From assembly GCF_018499505.1 (NCBI RefSeq), contig NZ_JAHDAC010000004.1:1-64000 (forward strand): a stretch of DNA of 64,000 nt, given 5' to 3'. How positions within the stretch are numbered: position 1 is the first letter of the stretch; each line of letters begins with the position of its first letter. Source of the stretch: Streptococcus parasanguinis (GTDB lineage Bacteria; Bacillota; Bacilli; Lactobacillales; Streptococcaceae). The notes below the pieces were generated by a model, which ran no database searches, had not been told where the DNA came from, and worked only from the letters and a program-made list of their open reading frames with translations. Positions 38,668-45,942 of the stretch are shown here, piece after piece. A program made the position numbers and the translations under genes.

Positions 38668-39114
38668 ATGAACAAAACTACATTCATGGCTAAACCAGGC
38701 CAAGTAGAACGCAAATGGTACGTTGTTGACGCAACTGATGTACCTCTTGGACGCCTTTCAGCAGTTGTTGCTAGCGTGCTTCGCGGAAAAAACAAACCAA
38801 CATTCACACCTCACACTGATACAGGTGACTTCGTAATCGTTATCAATGCTGAAAAAGTTAAATTGACTGGTAAAAAAGCAACTGATAAGATCTACTACAC
38901 TCACTCAAACCACCCAGGTGGATTGAAATCAATCTCTGCTGGTGAACTTCGTTCTAAAAATGCAGTTCGTTTGATCGAGAAATCAGTTAAAGGTATGCTT
39001 CCACACAATACTCTTGGCCGCGCTCAAGGTATGAAATTGAAAGTATTCGTTGGAGCTGAGCACACTCACGCTGCACAACAACCAGAAGTTCTTGATATTT
39101 CAGGACTTATCTAA
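38668..39114 (+). CDS. rplM: 50S ribosomal protein L13
   Basis: A 148-aa early-assembly protein of the large subunit. Full-length with [36 protein letters not shown] and [14 protein letters not shown] follows AGGAGAAATC. First gene of the universal rplM-rpsI pair. Confidence 0.98.
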   Translation: MNKTTFMAKPGQVERKWYVVDATDVPLGRLSAVVASVLRGKNKPTFTPHTDTGDFVIVINAEKVKLTGKKATDKIYYTHSNHPGGLKSISAGELRSKNAVRLIEKSVKGMLPHNTLGRAQGMKLKVFVGAEHTHAAQQPEVLDISGLI

Positions 39115-39132
39115 GGAAAGGAACAATAAAGT

Positions 39133-39525
39133 ATGTCACAAGCACAATATGCAGGTACTGGACGTCGTAAAAACGCTGTTGCACGCGTTCGCCTTGTTCC
39201 AGGAACTGGTAAAATCACTGTTAACAAAAAAGATGTTGAAGAGTACATCCCACACGCTGACCTTCGTTTGGTCATCAACCAACCATTCGCAGTTACTTCA
39301 ACTGTAGGTTCATACGACGTTTTCGTTAACGTTGTAGGTGGTGGATACGCTGGTCAAGCAGGAGCAATCCGTCACGGTATCGCTCGTGCCCTTCTTCAAG
39401 TAGACCCAGACTTCCGCGATTCATTGAAACGCGCAGGACTTCTTACACGTGACTCACGTAAAGTTGAACGTAAGAAACCAGGTCTTAAGAAAGCTCGTAA
39501 AGCATCACAATTCTCAAAACGTTAA
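39133..39525 (+). CDS. rpsI: 30S ribosomal protein S9
   Basis: A 130-aa protein whose C-terminal SKR tail reaches the ribosomal P site. [17 protein letters not shown] at the start, [19 protein letters not shown] in the middle, [17 protein letters not shown] at the end. The last 49 bp including the stop are the integration target of the mobile elements to its right; the element family restores this tail at each junction, so S9 itself is intact. Confidence 0.98.
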   Translation: MSQAQYAGTGRRKNAVARVRLVPGTGKITVNKKDVEEYIPHADLRLVINQPFAVTSTVGSYDVFVNVVGGGYAGQAGAIRHGIARALLQVDPDFRDSLKRAGLLTRDSRKVERKKPGLKKARKASQFSKR

Positions 39526-39549
39526 TCAATACGATTATATCAACGTTTC
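39477..39549 (+). repeat. attL of element 1 (rpsI 3' end plus element left end)
   Basis: The 49 bp 39477-39525 (last 15 codons and stop of rpsI) recur at 48299-48347 with one difference and at 57944-57992 with several silent ones. The next 24 bp (39526-39549, TCAATACGATTATATCAACG plus TTTC) recur exactly at 48348-48371 only, so they belong to the left ends of both elements. Confidence 0.88.
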
Positions 39550-39551
39550 GA

Positions 39552-39587
39552 AACACTTCATGGTTCACACCATGGAGTGTTTTTTTG
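39552..39587 (+). terminator. Terminator downstream of rpsI, supplied by element 1
   Basis: AACACTTCATGGT pairs with ACCATGGAGTGTT, followed by TTTTTT. It lies inside the element, and the second junction carries an equivalent hairpin (48374-48410), so each element brings its own rpsI terminator. Confidence 0.75.
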
Positions 39588-39634
39588 ATGATTTTTAGTA
39601 AAATTCACACCACTTTTCACACCAAATTCACACC
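39564..39634. promoter_or_regulatory. Arm-type integrase binding repeats, left end of element 1
   Basis: TTCACACC occurs at 39564, 39604, 39616 and 39627, and at the other end as GGTGTGAA (48131) and TTCACACC (48184). Placement at both ends fits arm-type sites for the integrase. Confidence 0.5.
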
Positions 39635-39635
39635 A

Positions 39636-40853
39636 TTACTTTTTAAGATTACGAAAGGCAATTTCTCCAACAGCCATTGGAATTACGTTTGAAGTGTTGA
39701 CATAAGTCTTAGTTGTAATCGTATCACTATGAGTGAGTGCTTCAGAAATAGCTTCCATAGAGGTTCCAGCCTGTTTAGCGAGTGTAGCTCCTGTATGTCG
39801 TAATTTATGAGGGGTTGCATGTGCGAGTTCTGGATGACGACGCTTAACAGATTTCATCTTGTTGTTAAGATAATCAGCATGGAGACAACTGTTTACATTT
39901 CCCTTTGTATCAATATACGTAAAAACATACTGTTCAGAAGTTTGCATGATGTTAAATGAAGCCAGTTCAGATTTTTGTTGCTTCTTCCAAGAATTTAACA
40001 AGTCGGTAAGTTCTTGTGGAATCGAAAAAATCGTCTTTTTATTCCCTTTAGTTGATTTTTGATTTTTATATCGATCTAAGGCTTGAACCAATTGAATTTG
40101 TTGATTTTTGAAATCAATATGTTTCCATTGCAAAGCGTAGCTCTCTGACTTTCTATCTCCTAAAAAGAAGGTAGTATAGAACAAAACATAGTCTTTGAAT
40201 AGAATTTTTTCAGTCTCTAAATCCTTTTCAAAAGCTGTAAACCATGCTTGAAGTTCTTCTTGAGATAGATATAAATCTTCATCTTTTTTAGATTCCTGTA
40301 GCTTGATTTTCTTAGTTGCTTTGATACGGCTTATAGTTTTTGATAAGCGATTAGTTTCGATATACTCTAATTCTTCTGCCCAGTCAAAGATAGAGTTAAC
40401 GTAGCTCCTGATAACTTTGAAATTTGCATATTCTTCAGCCTTTTGAGTCAATAAATTTAGTACAACTTGCTTATTTTGATTAAGAAAGTCTATTGAATAA
40501 TTCCCAAGTAAGGGTAAGATGTGTTTTCTAAAAGCAATTTCTGTTCCAACTATAGTTGCTTGAGAAGGTGGTTTAGCAGTAGAAGTAGTCTGACCTGCTT
40601 TGTAGGATTCCCACCAAATGTTTTGATAGAAATCTGAAAAAAGGATAGAACCACTATTTTCTAATGAGACTGAATCTCCACTATGAATTTTATCAATCTT
40701 ATTTTGAAGTTCTAGTTCATATTTTTTTGCTTCAATCCTTGTTTTGAATCGTTTTTCAATCACTTTCTTATCAACACCTAGTGAAGACTTCACATCCTCA
40801 GGAATATAGACACGTAAGCGATAGGTTCCGTTTTTAGTTTTTGTAATAGACAT
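39636..40853 (-). CDS. int: Tyrosine recombinase (integrase) of element 1
   Basis: A 405-aa site-specific recombinase that inserts and excises the element at the rpsI 3' end. N-terminal arm-binding region (KTKNGTYRLRVYIPED), SAM-like core (SIFDWAEELEYIETNR), catalytic domain with the first arginine in LGDRKSESYALQWKH, HKLRHTGATLAKQAG and the nucleophile region THSDTITTKTYVNTS. Start ATG 40853 follows AAAAGGAG; longer in-frame starts overlap the excisionase region. Same length as, and very similar to, the element 2 integrase. Confidence 0.95.
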   Translation of the reverse strand: MSITKTKNGTYRLRVYIPEDVKSSLGVDKKVIEKRFKTRIEAKKYELELQNKIDKIHSGDSVSLENSGSILFSDFYQNIWWESYKAGQTTSTAKPPSQATIVGTEIAFRKHILPLLGNYSIDFLNQNKQVVLNLLTQKAEEYANFKVIRSYVNSIFDWAEELEYIETNRLSKTISRIKATKKIKLQESKKDEDLYLSQEELQAWFTAFEKDLETEKILFKDYVLFYTTFFLGDRKSESYALQWKHIDFKNQQIQLVQALDRYKNQKSTKGNKKTIFSIPQELTDLLNSWKKQQKSELASFNIMQTSEQYVFTYIDTKGNVNSCLHADYLNNKMKSVKRRHPELAHATPHKLRHTGATLAKQAGTSMEAISEALTHSDTITTKTYVNTSNVIPMAVGEIAFRNLKK

Positions 40854-40920
40854 AGTATTCTCCTTTTGAATTGAGCTAGAAAATACCATGGTTACATTAT
40901 AACAAACGACCATAGAATTT

Positions 40921-41181
40921 CTACTGCTTTTGTAACCAGCGATTGATTTCAGATTTGCTAAAGCGAACAGTTTTTCCAACCTTAATGCAAGGTAAGCCTT
41001 GCTTAATCCAGTTGTCTAAAGTATTGTTGGTTATATTCAAATATTCACAAGTTTGCTTTTTATTTAAAAATTGATTGGTATTTTCATTAATATCTAAAAA
41101 TTTATCCAGTTCTTTCTTAACAGTATCTGATATTAGTAATTGAAATTGCCGAATCATTTCGTCTGGAATAAATAAATTCAT
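40921..41181 (-). CDS. xis: Excisionase-like DNA-binding protein of element 1
   Basis: An 86-aa protein with a C-terminal MerR-type winged helix (NKKQTCEYLNITNNTLDNWI, then GKTVRFSKSEINRWLQKQ), the excisionase HTH_17 pattern. Placed directly upstream of int on the same strand, as in element 2. Expected to bend DNA at the ends and bias recombination towards excision. Confidence 0.82.
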   Translation of the reverse strand: MNLFIPDEMIRQFQLLISDTVKKELDKFLDINENTNQFLNKKQTCEYLNITNNTLDNWIKQGLPCIKVGKTVRFSKSEINRWLQKQ

Positions 41182-41309
41182 AAATAGTTCCGTTTATTTC
41201 TTTCTATTAATATTTTTATAGGAGCATTAGTAAGTAACTATTATCAAGTACATTCTCTGTTTTCTGTTTATAGAATGTATAGATTGCTTCCCTACTATAA
41301 AAACTGGTA

Positions 41310-41432
41310 TATAATCCTCTTGAAATTTCTAAATTTTATTGCGATAATAGTAGTAAGTAATAGGTATTATTACTGAAATATTTTGAGTTTGTTTCTGACA
41401 CCGACCAAAGTTTGGAAACAAGCTCTTTTTTA
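41310..41432 (+). ncRNA. Candidate small RNA in element 1
   Basis: TATAAT (41310-41315) is followed about 70 bp later by a strong terminator: GAGTTTGTTTC (41385-41395) pairs with GAAACAAGCTC (41415-41425), then TTTTTT. There is no ORF between. The rest of the gap 41182-41522 shows nothing else clear. A poor -35 keeps this tentative. Confidence 0.3.
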
Positions 41433-41522
41433 TTTTTACTTAAAGTAACTTTCATATCCTTATCCTTTTAAAAATATTCGAATAGCAGTCGCGGTACATA
41501 TTTATACATGCTCCTTGATATA

Positions 41523-41654
41523 TCAACGTTTTTTGACATTGAAGAATAAATTTGCTATTAAGATAGCTGCTAAATTTTTATTCCATCTCTTAATCTTTTT
41601 AGCTTTTTCTTTAGCTTCTCGTCGATCAGCACGACTACGTCTCTTCTTTGCCAT
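41523..41654 (-). CDS. Small 43-aa highly basic protein
   Basis: ATG 41654 follows a clear AGAAAGGAAAG site. The product, starting MAKKRRSRADRREAKEKAKK, is dominated by Lys and Arg in its first half and ends in a short hydrophobic segment (LAAILIANLFF). I do not recognise it; nucleic acid binding is plausible from charge. It may precede xis-int on one transcript. Confidence 0.45.
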   Translation of the reverse strand: MAKKRRSRADRREAKEKAKKIKRWNKNLAAILIANLFFNVKKR

Positions 41655-41989
41655 AGTTCTTTCCTTTCTATATGTATATTGTCTACTTTTAAAGAAGATC
41701 TTAAGAAAAATCTTAAGGTCTTTTTTATTCAAGTTGAAGTAGTGCAGTGACTTAAGCTTATATTCACTGATGTAGTATCTTCCCTTTGCTTAGGGCGCTT
41801 CTTAATTGATGGCTAAGAAGATAACCAAGTCATTTTACAACATGACAAGTTGACTCAATTCAAATAAGATGTAGAGTTCCATCTTTCAGATAAAAATCTG
41901 TTGTTTTTTCTTGTTAGTCTTTTTCAGGTTTAAATGCTCTGAATTTAGCGACTGAGCTAAGCTAGTTTTTGTATTTGATTTTTAGACTT

Positions 41990-42358
41990 TTGTTATTTAC
42001 TTTATATAGTTATGAAAAAAACTATGAGAAATTGTTGAAAGAAAAAACTAATGATATTTTTTGGAAAAATAGTTACTATGATTACGATAAAGATATGGAG
42101 GTCGAGTTTTTTGATTATCATCTAGGAACAAAAAAATATCTATATTTCTTATATTACGAAATTGGAGAATATAGTTTTCATTCCCCCATTTCTGAGAAAA
42201 TTGCTGAAAAGAAAACTAATTTAGAAATTCAAGAAATCGACGAAAATTTCAAAACTCATGGCTCTAAAATTGAAGGGTTGCTGTCAATGCAATTTGTAAA
42301 AAAAGTCTTGGAATTGCTGCAAAGCGAAGATTATACAATTGGGAATCTAGTGCAAATA
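41990..42358 (+). pseudogene. Gene fragment upstream of pezA
   Basis: An open stretch of about 120 codons (acidic and aromatic, containing EVEFFDYHLGTKKYLYFLYY) has no start with a binding site and no stop of its own: the frame runs on through a terminator-like hairpin and the pezA promoter into pezA. It looks like the middle of a gene whose ends were lost. Family unknown. 41655-41990 shows only a hairpin (AAGATCTTAAG..CTTAAGGTCTT, about 41691-41722). Confidence 0.4.
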
Positions 42359-42402
42359 AAAACGCACCATTTTTGGTGCGTTTTCGTTTTTTGTGCTATA
42401 AT
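42359..42402 (+). promoter_or_regulatory. pezAT promoter with overlapping hairpin/operator
   Basis: Inverted repeat AAAACGCACCA/TTGGTGCGTTTT (42359-42384) overlaps a TTGGTG -35 (42373-42378); 18 bp further is TATAAT (42397-42402) with TG in the extended position. PezA-type antitoxins repress their own promoters, so the repeat is a natural operator. It also resembles a terminator for the left-hand fragment. Confidence 0.6.
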
Positions 42403-42427
42403 AGAAATAAATAAAAGGAGGAGTTAC

Positions 42428-42904
42428 ATGATTGGAGATAATATAAAAACGTTACGTAAAACACATAAATTAACGCAGCCTGAGTTTGCAAAGATCGTTG
42501 GTATCTCTAGAAATAGTCTGAGTCGTTATGAAAATGGGACAAGTCGAGTTTCGACAGAATTAATCGATCGTATCTGCAAGAAATTTAATGTTTCTTATAT
42601 CGATATCGTAGGGGAGGAAAAAATGCTCACACCAGTAGAAGATTATCAGTTAACTCTAAAAATTGAAGTGATTAAAGAACGAGGGGCGAATATCTTAGCG
42701 CAACTTTATCGTTTTCAAGATGAACAAGGAATTGCATTTGATGATACTTCTAATCCTTGGGTTCTAATGAGTGATGATTTGTCTGATTTGATTAACACGA
42801 GAATTTATCTTGTTTCAACTTTTGAGGATATTGAGCGATTTAATGGCTATTTGGATGGCATTGAACGTATGTTAGAACAAGCTAGTCATTTGGTGGTGGC
42901 TTAA
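42428..42904 (+). CDS. pezA: PezA antitoxin, XRE-family repressor
   Basis: A 158-aa protein, the exact length of pneumococcal PezA. HTH at the N-terminus (LTQPEFAKIVGISRNSLSRY) and a C-terminal toxin-binding helical region with ERGANILAQLYRFQDEQG and DDLSDLINTRIYL. It represses the operon and neutralises PezT. ATG 42428 follows AAAAGGAGGAG; upstream frame extension is a fused fragment. Its stop overlaps the pezT start by one base. Confidence 0.93.
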   Translation: MIGDNIKTLRKTHKLTQPEFAKIVGISRNSLSRYENGTSRVSTELIDRICKKFNVSYIDIVGEEKMLTPVEDYQLTLKIEVIKERGANILAQLYRFQDEQGIAFDDTSNPWVLMSDDLSDLINTRIYLVSTFEDIERFNGYLDGIERMLEQASHLVVA

Positions 42905-43674
42905 TGAAATTAGAAGAATTTAGTCAGGATGATTTTATCAAAGCTTCCAATCGGCTTGTCCGTTCTTTAACTCGTGGAAAAACAACCTCATCTCATCCTA
43001 AGGCTATTTTGCTCGGTGGACAGAGTGGTGCTGGGAAAACAACGATTCATCGTATTAAACAAAGGGAATTTCAAGGTAATATCATTATCATTGATGGGGA
43101 TAGTTATCGCTCTTTTCATCCGAACTACCTTGGCCTACAGGAAAAGTATGGCAAAGATAGCGTGGATTATACCAAAGTATTCGCGGGACAAATGGTTGAA
43201 TATCTTGTAGATGAGTTGAGTAAAAAAGGTTATCATTTGTTAATCGAGGGTACCTTGAGAACAATAGAAGTTCCCCGAAAAACGGCCCAATTATTGGCAA
43301 CTAGAGGATATCAAGTCTCACTTGCACTGATTGCGACCAAGCCAGAATTGTCTTATCTCAGTACCTTGATACGTTATGAGGAGCTCCATGCTAAAGACCC
43401 TAGTCAAGCGAGAGCGACTCCCAAAGAGCACCATGATGGAATTGTAGAACATTTAGTTGATAACTTACGAGAGTTAGAAAATGACAAAATTTTTAATCAA
43501 ATTCAAATTTATCAAAGAGATCAATCGTGTGTTTATGATTCGGAAGTAGATCAAATCTCAGCAGCAGAACTTCTACACGAATGCCTATTTGGAAAATGGA
43601 GTAAGGTGGAGGAAGAGATGTTGAAGATGGGACAGGAACGGTTGAGAGAGCTGGGTATGAGAACTCCAAAATAG
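42904..43674 (+). CDS. pezT: PezT zeta-type toxin, UDP-GlcNAc kinase
   Basis: A 256-aa zeta toxin. The family phosphorylates UDP-N-acetylglucosamine and so blocks cell-wall synthesis when the antitoxin is lost. Walker A LGGQSGAGKTTIHR (near residues 37-50), IIDGDSYRSFHP with the substrate-binding aspartate, LIEGTLRT, and RATPKEHHDGIVEHLVDN. Length and motifs match pneumococcal PezT, and no inactivating change is seen. It stabilises the element and may act in defence. Confidence 0.93.
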   Translation: MKLEEFSQDDFIKASNRLVRSLTRGKTTSSHPKAILLGGQSGAGKTTIHRIKQREFQGNIIIIDGDSYRSFHPNYLGLQEKYGKDSVDYTKVFAGQMVEYLVDELSKKGYHLLIEGTLRTIEVPRKTAQLLATRGYQVSLALIATKPELSYLSTLIRYEELHAKDPSQARATPKEHHDGIVEHLVDNLRELENDKIFNQIQIYQRDQSCVYDSEVDQISAAELLHECLFGKWSKVEEEMLKMGQERLRELGMRTPK

Positions 43675-43686
43675 GAGAGAATTTTT

Positions 43687-45939
43687 ATGTATTTAAAAAG
43701 TTTATCAATAAAAAATTATAGAAAATATGGCGAAGAAGTTCAGGTAATTAACTTCGCTCATAGCAAATGGCCGGAAATTCCAGAAGATGAAGATGAAACA
43801 GAGAAAATAAATATAACAGAAGAGTATATATCAAAAAGTTCGTCATTAATTGTAGGTAAAAATAATTCTGGTAAAAGTACAATTGTCAAATTATTGAATA
43901 CACTACAAAATAGTAAGTCAGGTAGTCGTAGTGTTTTTAAATATACCGATTTTAATTTAAAAACATTATCAGATTGGTATCACGAAAATATTGACAATAA
44001 ATCTGAAGAAGAGATAGAAAGTATTGATCAATCTTATTTTCCTAAACTAGAGTTTCAGTTGATATTAGGAATCGATGATGGAAATGATTTGATTTCAAGT
44101 TTCGAAGATATATTAGTTGTAAGTGGTATAAAAACAGTAGAAACTCAAGAAAATCAAGATATTGCGGAAGTAACTATCGATATTAAGTATGAAGTGGCGG
44201 ATGAGAAATCTTTTAAAGAAGAGCTTATTAAACTAAAAAAAAGTAATTCAGAAACAGATAATCAGCAAGATAAAAATATCGTATATAAAAAAGAGATTCA
44301 ATATCGACAATTTTTAGGTTTATTTAGCAGTAATTATTTTGTATTAAATTTTTATCCTATAGGAAAAGAGGAGCCTGCTAAAGAATTTTCTCTATCTTCA
44401 TTGCTAAAGGTAGAAACAATAGAGGCAAATACGGTTAAAAATGACAAGACACTTTCGCAAGCTTACAATAAAATAGTCTCAACTTATATAAAAAATAATG
44501 ATATAGCTACAATTGATAAATTAGTTGGTGACATTAATTATCAAGTAAAGGATATGGTTGATACCAATATCAAGAATATTCTTCAGAGTGCAGTATCAAG
44601 CATTGAATCAACTAAGAATTTAAAGATGAATTTACATCCAGATGTAACTTTAGAGAAAATTTTTGCAAATAGTATTATTTATGAGTATCAAGAGGGAAAT
44701 AATAATATACCTGAAAGCCAGTTTGGTATGGGATATACAAACTTGATGGTTATTATTGCAAAGATTGTTGACTACATTGAATTATACAGCAAGAAAGATA
44801 TTAATGGTTCAGTAAATATTCTTTGTATTGAAGAACCGGAGTCGTTTATGCATCCCCAGATGCAGGAGCTGTTTATAAAGAATATTTCAAAAGCAATCGC
44901 TACCTTATTAGGAAAAAAACAGCAGCTAGATACATTTCAAATTATCATTACGACTCACTCAACACATATTTTGAACAGTAAGATTCAATCAGGAAATACA
45001 CTTAATAATATTAGTTATCTAGGTCAAGCAGGTGTAAATAATATCATAAAGAACATAAGTGATGACGCAATAGTATCTGGTAGAAATATTGATAAAAAAG
45101 CTTATGAATATATCAAAAAATATTTAAGACTAGAGGTATCAGATATTTTCTTTGCTGATGCAGTTGTTTTAGTTGAGGGAGTTTCTGAAGAAACTTACCT
45201 GAGATATGAGATTGATAAACACCCAATATTGAAGAAGCATCATATTAAAGTTTACAGAATTGATGGAGCATACGCTCACCAGTTTATTAGTTTATTGGAC
45301 TTATTAGAAATTAAAACTGTTATTTTTACAGATTTAGATTTAAAAAGATCTGAATCTGAAAAGAAAGTTGATATAAAAGATAATGATGATCCTGATCCTG
45401 ATGTGATTCCACAAAACATATCAGATTTAGAGAGTAAATATGCAGTTGCAACGAGCTCCTTGAGTACGAATGGTACTCTGCAATATTTTATAAAAAAAGA
45501 GCTAAAAGATGAAGAAGCTAAATATGGTGAGATTAATAACAAGATAATCGAAAAGCTTAATAACAATGAAGAATTGATTATTGATTACAATAACATCACT
45601 ATGTTCTCGCAAGGTAAAATAAATGGATATTATGCTACTAGCTTTGAGGAAGCAGTTGTTTTAACGAATGCAGGAAACGAAGATGAAAATAAATACAAGA
45701 AATCCTTGATTAAAGCACTACAATATGTCCATCCTAATATGAGGTATTTTGGTGATATTGATGAAACATCAGAAATAGCCGATAAATCTTATATGTATCA
45801 AGTTAAATTATCTGATGGAAAATCAAGGTTTTCTACTGGGATTGTATATTTATCTGTAACTGATGACGACTTCAGCCTTAAACAACCTCAGTATATTGAA
45901 TCAGGTTTGAACTCACTTTGTAGTTATTTTAAGGAGTAA
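43687..45939 (+). CDS. OLD-family ATPase/TOPRIM endonuclease, Gabija GajA-like
   Basis: A 750-aa protein with an ABC/SMC-type ATPase: Walker A VGKNNSGKST (near 56-65), Walker B CIEEPESFMHPQ (near 380) and H-loop TTHSTHI (near 421). The TOPRIM nuclease follows, with VVLVEGVSEE (near 494) and TDLDLKR (near 549). An OLD protein with an adjacent UvrD-like helicase is the class 2/Gabija arrangement, in which GajA nicks DNA when nucleotide levels fall during phage infection. It is longer than the studied Bacillus GajA (578 aa), with extra N-terminal and C-terminal sequence. ATG follows AGGAGAG, 12 bp after pezT, so it may share the pez transcript. Confidence 0.85.
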   Translation: MYLKSLSIKNYRKYGEEVQVINFAHSKWPEIPEDEDETEKINITEEYISKSSSLIVGKNNSGKSTIVKLLNTLQNSKSGSRSVFKYTDFNLKTLSDWYHENIDNKSEEEIESIDQSYFPKLEFQLILGIDDGNDLISSFEDILVVSGIKTVETQENQDIAEVTIDIKYEVADEKSFKEELIKLKKSNSETDNQQDKNIVYKKEIQYRQFLGLFSSNYFVLNFYPIGKEEPAKEFSLSSLLKVETIEANTVKNDKTLSQAYNKIVSTYIKNNDIATIDKLVGDINYQVKDMVDTNIKNILQSAVSSIESTKNLKMNLHPDVTLEKIFANSIIYEYQEGNNNIPESQFGMGYTNLMVIIAKIVDYIELYSKKDINGSVNILCIEEPESFMHPQMQELFIKNISKAIATLLGKKQQLDTFQIIITTHSTHILNSKIQSGNTLNNISYLGQAGVNNIIKNISDDAIVSGRNIDKKAYEYIKKYLRLEVSDIFFADAVVLVEGVSEETYLRYEIDKHPILKKHHIKVYRIDGAYAHQFISLLDLLEIKTVIFTDLDLKRSESEKKVDIKDNDDPDPDVIPQNISDLESKYAVATSSLSTNGTLQYFIKKELKDEEAKYGEINNKIIEKLNNNEELIIDYNNITMFSQGKINGYYATSFEEAVVLTNAGNEDENKYKKSLIKALQYVHPNMRYFGDIDETSEIADKSYMYQVKLSDGKSRFSTGIVYLSVTDDDFSLKQPQYIESGLNSLCSYFKE

Positions 45940-45942
45940 AAT

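Noticed and set aside
41519-41533. GATATATCAACGTTTT as a further att site inside element 1
   Set aside because: It shares only about 12 bp with the left-end block, has no rpsI tail beside it and overlaps the end of a small gene. Probably chance or a weak relic.
41515-41742. Plus-strand hydrophobic frame opposite the small basic protein
   Set aside because: The minus-strand frame has a good ribosome site and an ordinary start; the plus frame is its shadow.
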